A DNA stretch of 64,000 bases, taken from positions 1 through 64,000 of the forward strand of contig JBFWYD010000028.1 of NCBI GenBank assembly GCA_050186825.1, written 5' to 3'. Positions 39,187 to 47,598 of this stretch are shown here, one piece after another. The notes beneath the pieces were generated by a model. That model had not been told where the DNA came from, searched no databases, and worked only from the letters and a program-made list of their open reading frames with translations. The position numbers and the translations under genes are program-made. This DNA is from NORP233 sp050186825 (lineage in GTDB: Bacteria > Planctomycetota > J058). Numbering within the stretch: position 1 is the stretch's first letter; each line of letters begins with the position of its first letter.

Positions 39187-42108
39187 TCAGCGGGCCGGAA
39201 GGGCCTCGCGCAGGTCGGCGAGCTCGTTCGGGGGATGGAAGTCGCGCGCCGTCTCGAGCAGGCGCCGGGCCCGCTCGGGATTCCGGCGCCGCAGCTCGAG
39301 CTGGACCGCGAGCCGCGCCAGCTCCAGGTCCTTGAGCCCGTCGGGGAGGACGAGGTCCAGGGCCGCCAGCGCGTCCGCCTCGCGCCCCTGGGCGAGCAGC
39401 AGCTGGGCCAGGGCCAGCGCGGCCGAGAACTGGGTGCCGCGCTTCACGCCGCTGCCCTCGTGCACGGCCACCGCCGCGCGGAGCAGGCGCTCGGCCTCGG
39501 GCGCAGCGGGCGACCCGCCCTCGCCCTTGGCCGCGGCCACGAGCGCCCGGGCCTGGTTCAGCAGGCAGGAGGACTGGTAGTGGAGCAGGTGCTGGCGCTC
39601 GGGCCCGTCGGGGAAGGCGCGCGCCTTGGCCTCGATGGTCCGCGCGGCCTCGCCCCACAGCCGCGGCAGGGCTGGGGCGTCGCCCAGGAGCTGGTAGGCG
39701 AGGGCGTCCACCTCGTAGCTGGAGCAGAAGTGCTCGAGCGAGTGCTCCGCCCGCTCCGCCTCCAGGAGCTCGCGGCAGCGCGCGGCGGCCGCGAGCGCGC
39801 GCCGGGCCAGCGCGTCGTGCTTGGGGGTCTGGCGGCGCCGGCCCAGGAGGAGGAGGTCGGCCGCGTCGGCGTAGAGGCGCCCGCGGAAGCGGCGCGCCAG
39901 GTCGGCGCTGGTGGGGTCCTCGCAGAAGGCGAGCATCCGGTCGGCCGCCTCCTCGCGCGCGGGCTGGGTCTTGGCGTGCTGGCCCGCGATCAGGAGCAAG
40001 AGCGCGCGCGCGGCCGGCTCGCGCGCGCGCTTGGCGCGCGCGACCTCGAGGTCCGCGGGCGAGAGCACCGTCGACATGTCCCCCACGCGGTGGATCGAGT
40101 CGTAGCGGAGGAAGGCCAGCACCGAGAGCAGGCTCGGAGGCGCGGCGTGGACCCAAGGGGCCTCGAGCAGCCGGGCGAAGCCGGCGTGGCGGTAGCCCAG
40201 CCCGAGGATGGCGTGGGCCGCGTCCTCGCAGGCCAGCGCGCGCTGGAGCGCGCCCAGGGCGGCGGCGCCGTGGAGGTCGGAGGTGGCGCTGGCCTCGGCC
40301 GCGTGGCGCTCGATCAGCGCGCCGAGGGCGGCCTGCAGCCGGGGCGCGCGGGGCGCGCGGCCGCCGTCCTCGTCCCAGGCCGAGCCGGCCAGGGCCCGCA
40401 GCGCGGCCAGCAGCTCCTGCTCGCCCTGCGCGCCGGGGACGCGCGCGAGCGCGGCGTCCCAGTCGGTCGCGCGCGCCTCGAGGGCTTCGAGCCGCGCGCG
40501 GCGCGCCGCCGCGGCATCCACCCCCAGCGCCACACAGGCCTCGAGCAGCGCGGGCGAAGGCGGCGCCGGGCGGGCCGGGTCGGCGCCGGCCAGGCAGGCG
40601 GCGCGCAGGACGCGGCCGGCGAGCTGGCGGGCGTGCGCGCGGTCCGGCTCGCGCTTGACGCCCGCGAGCTTGAGCAGCCCCGCCTCGGGGCGGGCCAGGG
40701 CGTCGAGCTCGGCGCGGAGCAGGCGGGCGGGCGCGTAGCCGGGGTCGGTGACCTCGTTGAGCAGGCGGCGCGCGTCGCTGCGCTCGCCGGCGCGCGCGCG
40801 GGCCAGCGCGGCCAGCACGCGAGAGGGGTCGTCCTGGGGCGCGCCGGGGGCCTCGCCGCGGCGGGCCCGGGCCAGCGCGCGCAGCTCGGCCGCGAGCGCG
40901 CGCGCCCGCTCGGCCTCCGCCGCGCCCAGGCGCGGCGCGAGGGGCGCGAGCGCCGCGGCGTGCGCCTCGAGCTCCGCGCTGGCCGGGGGGGCCGCGACCT
41001 CGACCAGGCCGAGGGCCAGCGGCGCGACGTACTCCTCGGCCCAGGCCCGCTCGGCGGCGAGCGCGCCCTCGGCCGCGGCGCGCGGGCGGGCGACTCCGAG
41101 CCACCAGCCCAGGCCGCCCGCGCCGCCTGCGACCGCCAGCGCCGCGAGCGCGACCAGGCCGGGCCGGCGTCGCAGGCGCGCGGCCAGCTCCCGGCGCAGC
41201 CCGCGGCTCTCGCTCCAGCCCTCGCCGCGGGCCAGCCCGGCCAGCGCGTCGGCCACCTCGGCCGCGCTGGGGCGCTGGTCCGGCTCCTGGGCCTGCGTGG
41301 CGCGGAACAGCTCCTCGAGGTCCCGGACGCGCGGGAGGTCGGGGCGCAGCTCCGCGAGCGAGGGGGCCTCGCCCTGGATGATGTTCATGGCCACCTGGGC
41401 GGGGTGGTCGCCCTGGTAGGGGCACTCGCCGCTGATCAGCTCGAACAGGAGCGCGCCCAGCGCGAACACGTCGGTGCGCGGGCCGATCGCGGCGTGCTCG
41501 CCGCGGAGCTGCTCGGGCGCCATGTAGGTCAGGGTGCCGACCATCTGCCCGCTGGCGGTCAGGCGCTGGAGGTCCGACTCGCCGTGCCCGCGCGCCAGCC
41601 CGAAGTCCGTGAGCACCGCGGCCTGGTCCTCGGCGCGGATCAGCACGTTGGCGGGCTTGAGGTCGCGATGCACCACCCCGCGCGCGTGGACGTGGGCCAG
41701 GGCGCGCGCGAGCTGCTCGCACCAGCGCAGCGCCTGCCCCGAGGGCGGCGGCCCGCCGCGCGCGAGCAGCCGGTCGAGGTCCTCGCCCTCGACCAGGTCG
41801 AGCACGCAGTAGGCGACCTCGGGCCGGTCGGGGAGGGTGGCGAAGTGATGGATCCCGACCACGTGCGGGTGGCGGTCGACCCGCGCCAGGGCCTCGGCCT
41901 CGCGCTGGAAGCGCGCCGCGCGGTCGGCCGCGCGCGCGCTCCCCTCCAGGTGCTGGACCTTGAGCGCGTAGGCGACGCCCAGGGAGCGGTGCCGGGCCAC
42001 GAACACGGCGCCCATCCCGCCCCGGCCGAGCAGCCGCTCGAGCTGGTAGTCGCCGAGGAGGTCGCCCTCCCGAGGGAGGCGTGAGGCGTGCGACGAGGAG
42101 CCGGCCAC
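39187..42108 (-). CDS. Membrane Ser/Thr protein kinase with helical-repeat sensor
   Basis: 973 residues if started at the GTG at 42108; an ATG at 42198 lies inside a GTGCTC hexamer tract and is less likely. Kinase ~10-275: LGRGGMGAVFVAR, YALKVQ, HRDLKPANVLI, DFGLARG, YMAPEQL. TM ~300-322 (LVALAALAVAGGAGGLGWWLGV). The C-terminal ~650 residues are Ala/Leu/Arg-rich alpha-helical repeats of TPR-like character (ARALVAAAKGEGG, ALALAQLLLAQGREADALAAL). Eukaryote-like kinases with external repeats typically sense envelope cues. Divergent from the MCE-like gene at 42299. Confidence 0.85.
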   Translation of the reverse strand: MAGSSSHASRLPREGDLLGDYQLERLLGRGGMGAVFVARHRSLGVAYALKVQHLEGSARAADRAARFQREAEALARVDRHPHVVGIHHFATLPDRPEVAYCVLDLVEGEDLDRLLARGGPPPSGQALRWCEQLARALAHVHARGVVHRDLKPANVLIRAEDQAAVLTDFGLARGHGESDLQRLTASGQMVGTLTYMAPEQLRGEHAAIGPRTDVFALGALLFELISGECPYQGDHPAQVAMNIIQGEAPSLAELRPDLPRVRDLEELFRATQAQEPDQRPSAAEVADALAGLARGEGWSESRGLRRELAARLRRRPGLVALAALAVAGGAGGLGWWLGVARPRAAAEGALAAERAWAEEYVAPLALGLVEVAAPPASAELEAHAAALAPLAPRLGAAEAERARALAAELRALARARRGEAPGAPQDDPSRVLAALARARAGERSDARRLLNEVTDPGYAPARLLRAELDALARPEAGLLKLAGVKREPDRAHARQLAGRVLRAACLAGADPARPAPPSPALLEACVALGVDAAAARRARLEALEARATDWDAALARVPGAQGEQELLAALRALAGSAWDEDGGRAPRAPRLQAALGALIERHAAEASATSDLHGAAALGALQRALACEDAAHAILGLGYRHAGFARLLEAPWVHAAPPSLLSVLAFLRYDSIHRVGDMSTVLSPADLEVARAKRAREPAARALLLLIAGQHAKTQPAREEAADRMLAFCEDPTSADLARRFRGRLYADAADLLLLGRRRQTPKHDALARRALAAAARCRELLEAERAEHSLEHFCSSYEVDALAYQLLGDAPALPRLWGEAARTIEAKARAFPDGPERQHLLHYQSSCLLNQARALVAAAKGEGGSPAAPEAERLLRAAVAVHEGSGVKRGTQFSAALALAQLLLAQGREADALAALDLVLPDGLKDLELARLAVQLELRRRNPERARRLLETARDFHPPNELADLREALPAR

Positions 42109-42169
42109 GACCGGATCGTGGCCGGTCCAGGCAACGCAGGCCAGCCCCCCGGGGCGGCGCTCTTGATTC

Positions 42170-42225
42170 GTGGGCGTGCTCGAGCAGCACGAGCACATGG
42201 CACGAGCACGAAGGAGCTCGGCAGG
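42170..42225 (-). repeat. Short GTGCTC/GAGCAC hexamer tract
   Basis: Minus-strand GTGCTCGTG units occur twice, with a complementary GAGCAC in between, in the region between the kinase and MCE-like gene starts. It resembles the hexamer part of the dispersed element but lacks its head and tail; likely a degenerate remnant or an independent tract. Confidence 0.45.
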
Positions 42226-42298
42226 CCCACCGGTCGCGGTGGGAGCCGGCCCCTGCGCCTGCCCTGACGGTGGCTGACCCCGCTCGTATGATCCGGCC

Positions 42299-43528
42299 AT
42301 GCGACGGCGTGGGGCGAGGCTCTGGCTGGGTGGGGCGATCTGGCTGCTGGCGGCCGGCGGGCTGGCGGCCCTTGCGCAGGCCCAGGCCGCGCGCTTCTCG
42401 GCGCCGCTCGGCAAGCTCCGCCGCTTCGCGACCACCCCCACGCGGGCCCGGGACCTGAACCTCCCGGGCCCGCTGGCCGTGGGGGACCCCGTGCTCGGCC
42501 CGGGCGGCGAGCAGGTCGGCGCCGTGGTCGCGATCCACAGCGGGGCCTACCGCTTCACCTGGGCCGAGGGCCTCCCGCCTGCGACCAGCTACGCGGTGCG
42601 CGTCGAGTTCGACCCCGAGACCCGGGCGCTGCTCCCCGCCGAGTTCGACCTCGTCTCGGGCACCACCCCCATGGACGGGACCTGGGCCTTCGAGACGCTC
42701 TTGCCCCAGGCCAAGCGCGACCTGATCGCCCGCGAGGTCCAGGCCTTCATCGCCTCGAACGAGGACGAGATCGCCGCCTTCGTCCGCCCCCTGGCCGAGG
42801 AGGTGGTCGCCCACGGCATGCAGGTCATGGAGGCGAACCTCAGCGCGGCCACGAGCAAGCGCGAGCCGGAGATCCGCGCGCTGCTCGACGCGCACCGCGA
42901 CAAGCTGCGCGACGAGGTGATCCCCGTGCTCAAGAAGGAGCTCGGGCCGAGCGCCAAGAAGAAGGCCGACCCGATCCTGCGCGAGGTGGGCCGCGAGCTG
43001 TGGGACGCGCTGCCCATGTGGTCGCTCTCCTGGCGCGCCTTCGTGGACGCGATCCCCGGGACCCGCAAGGACCGCGTCGACCGCTGGTGGTCCGAGTTCG
43101 TGGACACCAAGGCGATCCCGATCCTGTCGGCGCACGAGCCCGAGCTGATGAAGGCCCTGGAGGAGCTGATCGAGGAGGGCGCGCACAACCCCGTGGTCCG
43201 CAAGTCGCTGAGCAACGCCGCGCGCCGCCTCGCCCAGGACCCCGCCTTCCGCGCGCTGGTGCGCGGGATCCTGGAGGACTCGCTGATCCGCCCCTTCCAG
43301 TGGCGCAAGCTGCTGACCGACCTGACCAGCAAGCCCGAGCACCGGGCGCGCCTCGATCGGCTGGTGCGCGCCTTCCAGCCCGCGCTGCAGCGCCTGGCCC
43401 ACCAGCTGACCGTCGACCCCGAGACGGGCGCGCTGGACCCGGACCTGGTGAAGGTGCTGCGGCGGGTGGTGTTCCTCAAGGACTCGCGCTGGGTCCGCGT
43501 CGTGCCGCGAAAGACGGCCTCGCAGTGA
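42299..43528 (+). CDS. MCE-domain (MlaD-like) substrate-binding protein
   Basis: 409 residues, ATG. An N-terminal anchor (WLGGAIWLLAAGGLAALAQA) precedes a single MCE-like domain ~50-125: LPGPLAVGDPVLGPGGEQVGAVVAI and YAVRVEFDPETRALLP. The rest (~150-400) is a long, charged helical region (EIRALLDAHRDKLRDEVIPVLKKEL), as in MCE proteins that form tubes. The stop overlaps the start of the fused ATPase-permease, so the two make a lipid transport unit for the cell envelope. The MCE assignment rests on motif pattern plus operon context. Confidence 0.68.
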   Translation: MRRRGARLWLGGAIWLLAAGGLAALAQAQAARFSAPLGKLRRFATTPTRARDLNLPGPLAVGDPVLGPGGEQVGAVVAIHSGAYRFTWAEGLPPATSYAVRVEFDPETRALLPAEFDLVSGTTPMDGTWAFETLLPQAKRDLIAREVQAFIASNEDEIAAFVRPLAEEVVAHGMQVMEANLSAATSKREPEIRALLDAHRDKLRDEVIPVLKKELGPSAKKKADPILREVGRELWDALPMWSLSWRAFVDAIPGTRKDRVDRWWSEFVDTKAIPILSAHEPELMKALEELIEEGAHNPVVRKSLSNAARRLAQDPAFRALVRGILEDSLIRPFQWRKLLTDLTSKPEHRARLDRLVRAFQPALQRLAHQLTVDPETGALDPDLVKVLRRVVFLKDSRWVRVVPRKTASQ

Positions 43529-45429
43529 ACGACGCGCCTCGTCCCGCCTCCGAGCCGGCGGTCGATCCGGAGACCATCGGGGACCTCGTGCCCGTGCCCG
43601 AGACCGAGTCCGATACCGGGTCCGAGACCGAGACCGGGTCCGAGCCCGAGTCCGAGACCGACCCCGAGACCGAGACCGAGACCGACCCCGACCCCGAGAC
43701 CGACCCCGAGCTGGCGGCCCTGGTCGCCGACGCGGTCGCCTCGGCCGACGCGGACATCGCAGCGGCGACCCGCGGAGGCGGCGGCGCGAGTGAGCCTGGA
43801 GCCGAGGGCACGGCCGCGCCCGCGGCGGCCGCGGCTCGCGGCGAGCAGGAGCCGGTGATCGAGCTGCGCGGGCTGACGATCCGGGTCAAGGAGCGGGTGC
43901 TCCTCGACGGGGTCGACCTGACCGTGCGTCGGGGCGAGCGCGTGCTCCTGGTCGGGCCCTCCGGCTCGGGGAAGAGCGTGCTGCTGCGCCTGCTCACCGG
44001 GCTGCTCCAGGACGAGGTGTTCGAGCTCGAGGGCGAGGCGCGCATCCACGGGCGCTCGGTCTTGCCGTACTCGCCCGAGCGCGACGAGGCGCGCGAGGCG
44101 GTGGGGATCGTGTTCCAGGACCACGCCCTGCTCGACGAGCTGACCGCGCGCCAGAACCTGCTCTTCGCGCGCGACCACGCCCGCTCCCCTGGGGCGGCGC
44201 AGGCCTGCGAGCGGGCGCTGGCCTTCCTGGCCGAGCACGGGATCGACCCCGACGCGCGGGTCGGGACCCTCTCGGGCGGGCAGAAGCAGCGGGTCGGCGT
44301 GGCCCGGGCGCTCGCGCGCGACCCGGAGCTCGTGTGCTTCGACGAGCCGACCAGCGCGCTGGACCCGCGCTCCTCGCGGGCCGTGGCCAGCCTGATCGAG
44401 CAGGCCAGCGCCAGCTTCGGCAAGACCGCGCTGATCGTGACCCACGACTACGCGCCCTTCGAGACCGCCGCCACGCGCGTGCTGTTCCTCGACCCGGCCA
44501 CCTCGAAGCTGCGCGAGCTCCCCTGGAGCGAGCTGGGAAGCACCCTGCTCAGCGCCCAGGCCGCGAGCACGCCCGCCGCCGACGAGCCGCGCGGCCTGCT
44601 GCGCGCCGCGGGCGGCGCGCTGCTCGACGCGGTGACCGCCACGCCCGACCTCCTGCTCGCGGCCCTGATGGCGGTCCTGGTCGGCGTCGTGCCCTGGGGC
44701 GCGCGCCCGAGCTGGTTCCTGCGCTGGCTGCGCCACTACTCGCGGATCACCTTCGCGGGGAGCGCGATCCCCTACAACCTGATCGCGGGGACCATCGCCG
44801 GCTTCGTCGCGACCTACTTCACCTACACCTTCCTGCCGCGCCGCGAGCTGACCGAGCCCCTGATCCTCGACGACATCCTCCCGGCGCTCGGCTTCTCGCT
44901 CTACCGGATCGTGGTCCCGGTCCTCGTGACCCTGCTCTGGGCCGGGCGCACCGGGGCGGCGCTCGCCTCCGACTTCGGCAACCGCGTCTACCACCACCAG
45001 ACCCAGGCCATGCGCTCGCTCGGCGCGCCCGTGACCGTCTACCTGGGCACCACCGCGCTGTGGGCCAGCCTGGTCGGCGTGCTCGTGGTCAACGCCCTGG
45101 CCATGCTCGCGGCCGCCCTGACCAGCCTGGCGGTGTTCGTGGTCGTCCAGCCCGACTACCACCCCTTCTACTGGGCGCAGAAGTTCTGGCGCTCGCTGGC
45201 GCCCTTCCAGTGGGGCGTGCTCGGCAAGGGCTGGGAGTGGGTCGTGGCCAAGCTCCTGGTCTCGGCCGGCGGGGTGTGCGGGATCGCCTACTGGATCGGC
45301 ACGCGCAAGAAGTCGAGCACGGCCGAGGTCAGCCAGGGGATCACCTACACCGTCTACTGGGCGACCGTGTTCGTGCTGCTCGTGCACTTCGTGGCCGCCT
45401 TCCACGAGTTCGAGGCCTATCGGCCATGA
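43525..45429 (+). CDS. Fused Mla-type ABC ATPase-permease (MlaF-MlaE)
   Basis: 634 residues from a GTG overlapping the preceding stop. Residues ~20-58 are a Glu/Thr/Asp/Pro hexamer-coded tract after DLVPVP. ATPase ~110-350: GPSGSGKS, LSGGQKQRV, LVCFDEPTSALD, VTHDY. Permease ~370-630 of the MlaE type: AGRTGAALASDFGNRVYHHQTQAMRSLGAPV matches the conserved coupling region, with membrane segments at LLLAALMAVLVGVVPW, IPVLVTLLW-like and LALAMLAAALTSLAVFVVV. MlaF and MlaE are normally separate proteins; the fusion is unusual. It should energise phospholipid movement with the MCE-like partner. Confidence 0.88.
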   Translation: MNDAPRPASEPAVDPETIGDLVPVPETESDTGSETETGSEPESETDPETETETDPDPETDPELAALVADAVASADADIAAATRGGGGASEPGAEGTAAPAAAAARGEQEPVIELRGLTIRVKERVLLDGVDLTVRRGERVLLVGPSGSGKSVLLRLLTGLLQDEVFELEGEARIHGRSVLPYSPERDEAREAVGIVFQDHALLDELTARQNLLFARDHARSPGAAQACERALAFLAEHGIDPDARVGTLSGGQKQRVGVARALARDPELVCFDEPTSALDPRSSRAVASLIEQASASFGKTALIVTHDYAPFETAATRVLFLDPATSKLRELPWSELGSTLLSAQAASTPAADEPRGLLRAAGGALLDAVTATPDLLLAALMAVLVGVVPWGARPSWFLRWLRHYSRITFAGSAIPYNLIAGTIAGFVATYFTYTFLPRRELTEPLILDDILPALGFSLYRIVVPVLVTLLWAGRTGAALASDFGNRVYHHQTQAMRSLGAPVTVYLGTTALWASLVGVLVVNALAMLAAALTSLAVFVVVQPDYHPFYWAQKFWRSLAPFQWGVLGKGWEWVVAKLLVSAGGVCGIAYWIGTRKKSSTAEVSQGITYTVYWATVFVLLVHFVAAFHEFEAYRP

Positions 45430-46703
45430 GGCCCGTCGTCATCCGCTGTGCGGTGTGGGGCGACGTCGACCTCGACCCGCTCCTGGTCGAGGTGCTGGGC
45501 ACGCCCGAGCTGCAGCGCCTGCGCCGGATCCGCCAGCTCGGGACCGCGAACCTCGTCTACCCCAGCGCCAACCACACCCGCTTCGAGCACGTGCTCGGCA
45601 CCTGCCACGTGGCGGGGCGGATGCTGGAGAACCTGGCCGTCCACGACCCGGAGCTGGTCCGCCTGGCGCGCACGGCGGCGCTCGTCCACGACGTGGGGCA
45701 CGTCCCCTTCGGGCACACCTTCGAGGACGAGCGGCGGATCTTCCCCCGCCACGACGGCCCCGAGCGCACGCGCCACTTCCTCGGCCCGGGGAGCGAGCTG
45801 GGGCGCCTGCTCGCGCGCGAGGGCCTGGCCGCCCCACTGCTCGCCTGCTTCGGCGCCGGCGAGGAGCCCCCGGCGCCCCTCGTCCAGGACGTGGTCGCGG
45901 GCACGGTGTGCGCCGACCTCCTCGACTACCTGGCGCGCGACGCGGTGTTCACCGGGATCCGCCGCTCCTACGACGAGCGCCTGTTCCGCTACTTCGCGCG
46001 CTCGGACGACGGGCGCCTGGTCCTGCGCCTGAGCAAGGGCGGGCTGCGCCGCGAGGACGCCTTCTCCGAGGTGATCCACCTCCTGCGCCTGCGCTACACG
46101 CTCACCGAGCGGGTCTACTTCCACCACGCCAAGGTCACGAGCGGGGCCCTGATCTCGAAGTCGGTCGAGCGCGCGGTGGCACGCGGGCTGACGCTCGAGG
46201 AGCTCTACCCGCTCGGGGACGAGGGGCTGCTGGTCCACCTCGAGGCGCGCTACGCGCCGCAGGACCCGGTGCTGGCGCGGCTGCTCGCGGACCTGGCCCG
46301 CCGGCGGCTGCCCAAGCGGGCCTACGTGCTCACGCGGCGCGGGGCGGGCGACGAGCTCCAGGCCCGGCTGATCGCGCGCTTCCACACCGACCGCGCCGAG
46401 CGCGAGCGGGTCGAGGCGGAGCTCGAGCAGGAGCTGGGCCTCGACCCGGGCGACGTGATCCTCTACTGCCCGAGCCGCGGCATGGCCGAGAAGGAGGCCT
46501 CGGTGCTCGTGGACGTGGGCGGCGCGGCCCCGGTGCCCCTCGGCTCGCTGGCGCTGCGCGAGGTCTCGGACCTGCTCGAGAAGCACCGCGACCTCTGGAA
46601 GTTCTACGCGCTCGTCTCGGCCCGGCGCGGCGACGCGCGCGAGCGGCTGGCCGCCGCCTGCGCGGCGCGCTTCGGGGCCCCGAGCGAGCTCCTGAGAGGC
46701 TGA
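45426..46703 (+). CDS. HD-domain phosphohydrolase (SAMHD1/dGTPase-like)
   Basis: 425 residues, ATG overlapping the transporter stop. Metal-binding motifs: His in NHTRFEHVLGTCHVAG, HD in AALVHDVGHVPFGHTFED, and Asp in GTVCADLLDYLARD. The N-terminal TPELQRLRRIRQLGTANLVYPSANHTRFEH is the standard opening of HD proteins related to SAMHD1 and bacterial dNTPases, followed by an R/Y-rich helical region. Likely hydrolyses nucleoside triphosphates or another phosphoester in the cytoplasm; the substrate is unproven. Co-transcribed with the lipid transporter and two small genes. Confidence 0.85.
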   Translation: MRPVVIRCAVWGDVDLDPLLVEVLGTPELQRLRRIRQLGTANLVYPSANHTRFEHVLGTCHVAGRMLENLAVHDPELVRLARTAALVHDVGHVPFGHTFEDERRIFPRHDGPERTRHFLGPGSELGRLLAREGLAAPLLACFGAGEEPPAPLVQDVVAGTVCADLLDYLARDAVFTGIRRSYDERLFRYFARSDDGRLVLRLSKGGLRREDAFSEVIHLLRLRYTLTERVYFHHAKVTSGALISKSVERAVARGLTLEELYPLGDEGLLVHLEARYAPQDPVLARLLADLARRRLPKRAYVLTRRGAGDELQARLIARFHTDRAERERVEAELEQELGLDPGDVILYCPSRGMAEKEASVLVDVGGAAPVPLGSLALREVSDLLEKHRDLWKFYALVSARRGDARERLAAACAARFGAPSELLRG

Positions 46704-46705
46704 CC

Positions 46706-46966
46706 GTGCACGACGCGCTCAAGCACCTGGCCAAGAGGATCGGCGGCGCGCTGACCGGCGTCGAGGAGCTCCTGCGCGAGCTCGAGCGCCAGAGCGAGCG
46801 CGAGGCCAAGACCCTCGAGGAGGCGGAGTATGGGGACGACTTCGACGCCGAGCTGACCACCACCCAGGAGAACGTGGTCGCCGCGCTGAACGACGCCGTC
46901 AGGCACGTGGACGCCGCCGCCAGCCAGCTGGACGAGGCGCGCCGCGCCCTGGAGGAGGGACGCTGA
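46706..46966 (+). CDS. Small helical/coiled-coil protein
   Basis: 86 residues from a GTG two bases after the HD gene stop. Entirely helical and charged (VEELLRELERQSEREAKTLEEAEYG, VVAALNDAVRHVDAAASQLDEARRALEEG) with heptad-like spacing. No known family. Packed between the HD enzyme and the Nudix hydrolase, whose ribosome site (GGAGGAGGGA) lies inside its last codons. Confidence 0.65.
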   Translation: MHDALKHLAKRIGGALTGVEELLRELERQSEREAKTLEEAEYGDDFDAELTTTQENVVAALNDAVRHVDAAASQLDEARRALEEGR

Positions 46967-47598
46967 GCGCGGGCCCGAGCGCGGCGGCGCTCGAGCGCGC
47001 CCTGGCGGGGCATCGCTGGGAGCGGCTCCCGCCCCTGCCCGGGCGGCGCAACCACCTCCCGGCCGGCGTGCTCGTGCCCGTGGTCTGGTCGCCCGAGCCC
47101 GTGGTGCTGCTCACGCTGCGCCCCGACGACATCCGCCACGGCGGCGAGGTGTGCTTCCCCGGCGGCCGCCCCGAGCCCAGCGACGAGGACCTGTGGGCCA
47201 CCGCCGCCCGCGAGGCGCGCGAGGAGCTCGGGCTCGAGGACCCGCGGCCCCTCGGGCGGCTGAGCTCCTTCCCGCTCTACACCTCGGACTACCGGCTCGA
47301 GCCCTTCGTCGCCGCCTGCCCGGACCAGGAGCTGCGCCCGCATCCCGGCGAGGTGGCGGAGGTGCTCCGGGTCGACCTCGCGGACGCGCTCGCGCGCACC
47401 GCCCAGGACGCGATCGCCTACGAGCACGAGGGCCAGGAGCGGCTCAGCCCCGTGTTCGAGCTCGCGGGGCACCTCTGCTTCGGCGCCACCGCCCACGCCC
47501 TCTACGAGCTGATCGAGGTCGCGGCCACCGCGGTGGGCGCCGCCCCGCCCGCCCTGCGCACCGGGCGCTTCACCTGGGCGGACTGCCTGGGACGCTAG
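46963..47598 (+). CDS. Nudix hydrolase, CoA pyrophosphatase-like
   Basis: 211 residues if it starts at the CTG at 46963. GGAGGAGGGA is placed 3-12 bases upstream, the CTG overlaps the previous stop, and the frame from there (ALERALAGHRWERLPPLPGRRNHLPAGVLVPVV) fits the family, whereas GTG 47068 would remove part of the fold. The Nudix box FPGGRPEPSDEDLWATAAREAREELGL has CoA-Nudix spacing. It probably cleaves CoA-like or other nucleoside diphosphates. The 3' end overlaps the convergent kinase gene by 29 bp. Confidence 0.82.
   Translation: MSAGPSAAALERALAGHRWERLPPLPGRRNHLPAGVLVPVVWSPEPVVLLTLRPDDIRHGGEVCFPGGRPEPSDEDLWATAAREAREELGLEDPRPLGRLSSFPLYTSDYRLEPFVAACPDQELRPHPGEVAEVLRVDLADALARTAQDAIAYEHEGQERLSPVFELAGHLCFGATAHALYELIEVAATAVGAAPPALRTGRFTWADCLGR

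Noticed and set aside
42108..42441. Kinase start further upstream (ATG 42198 or 42441)
   Set aside because: The added residues run through a hexamer tract and into the divergent gene at 42299, with no family similarity; GTG 42108 keeps the kinase domain start.
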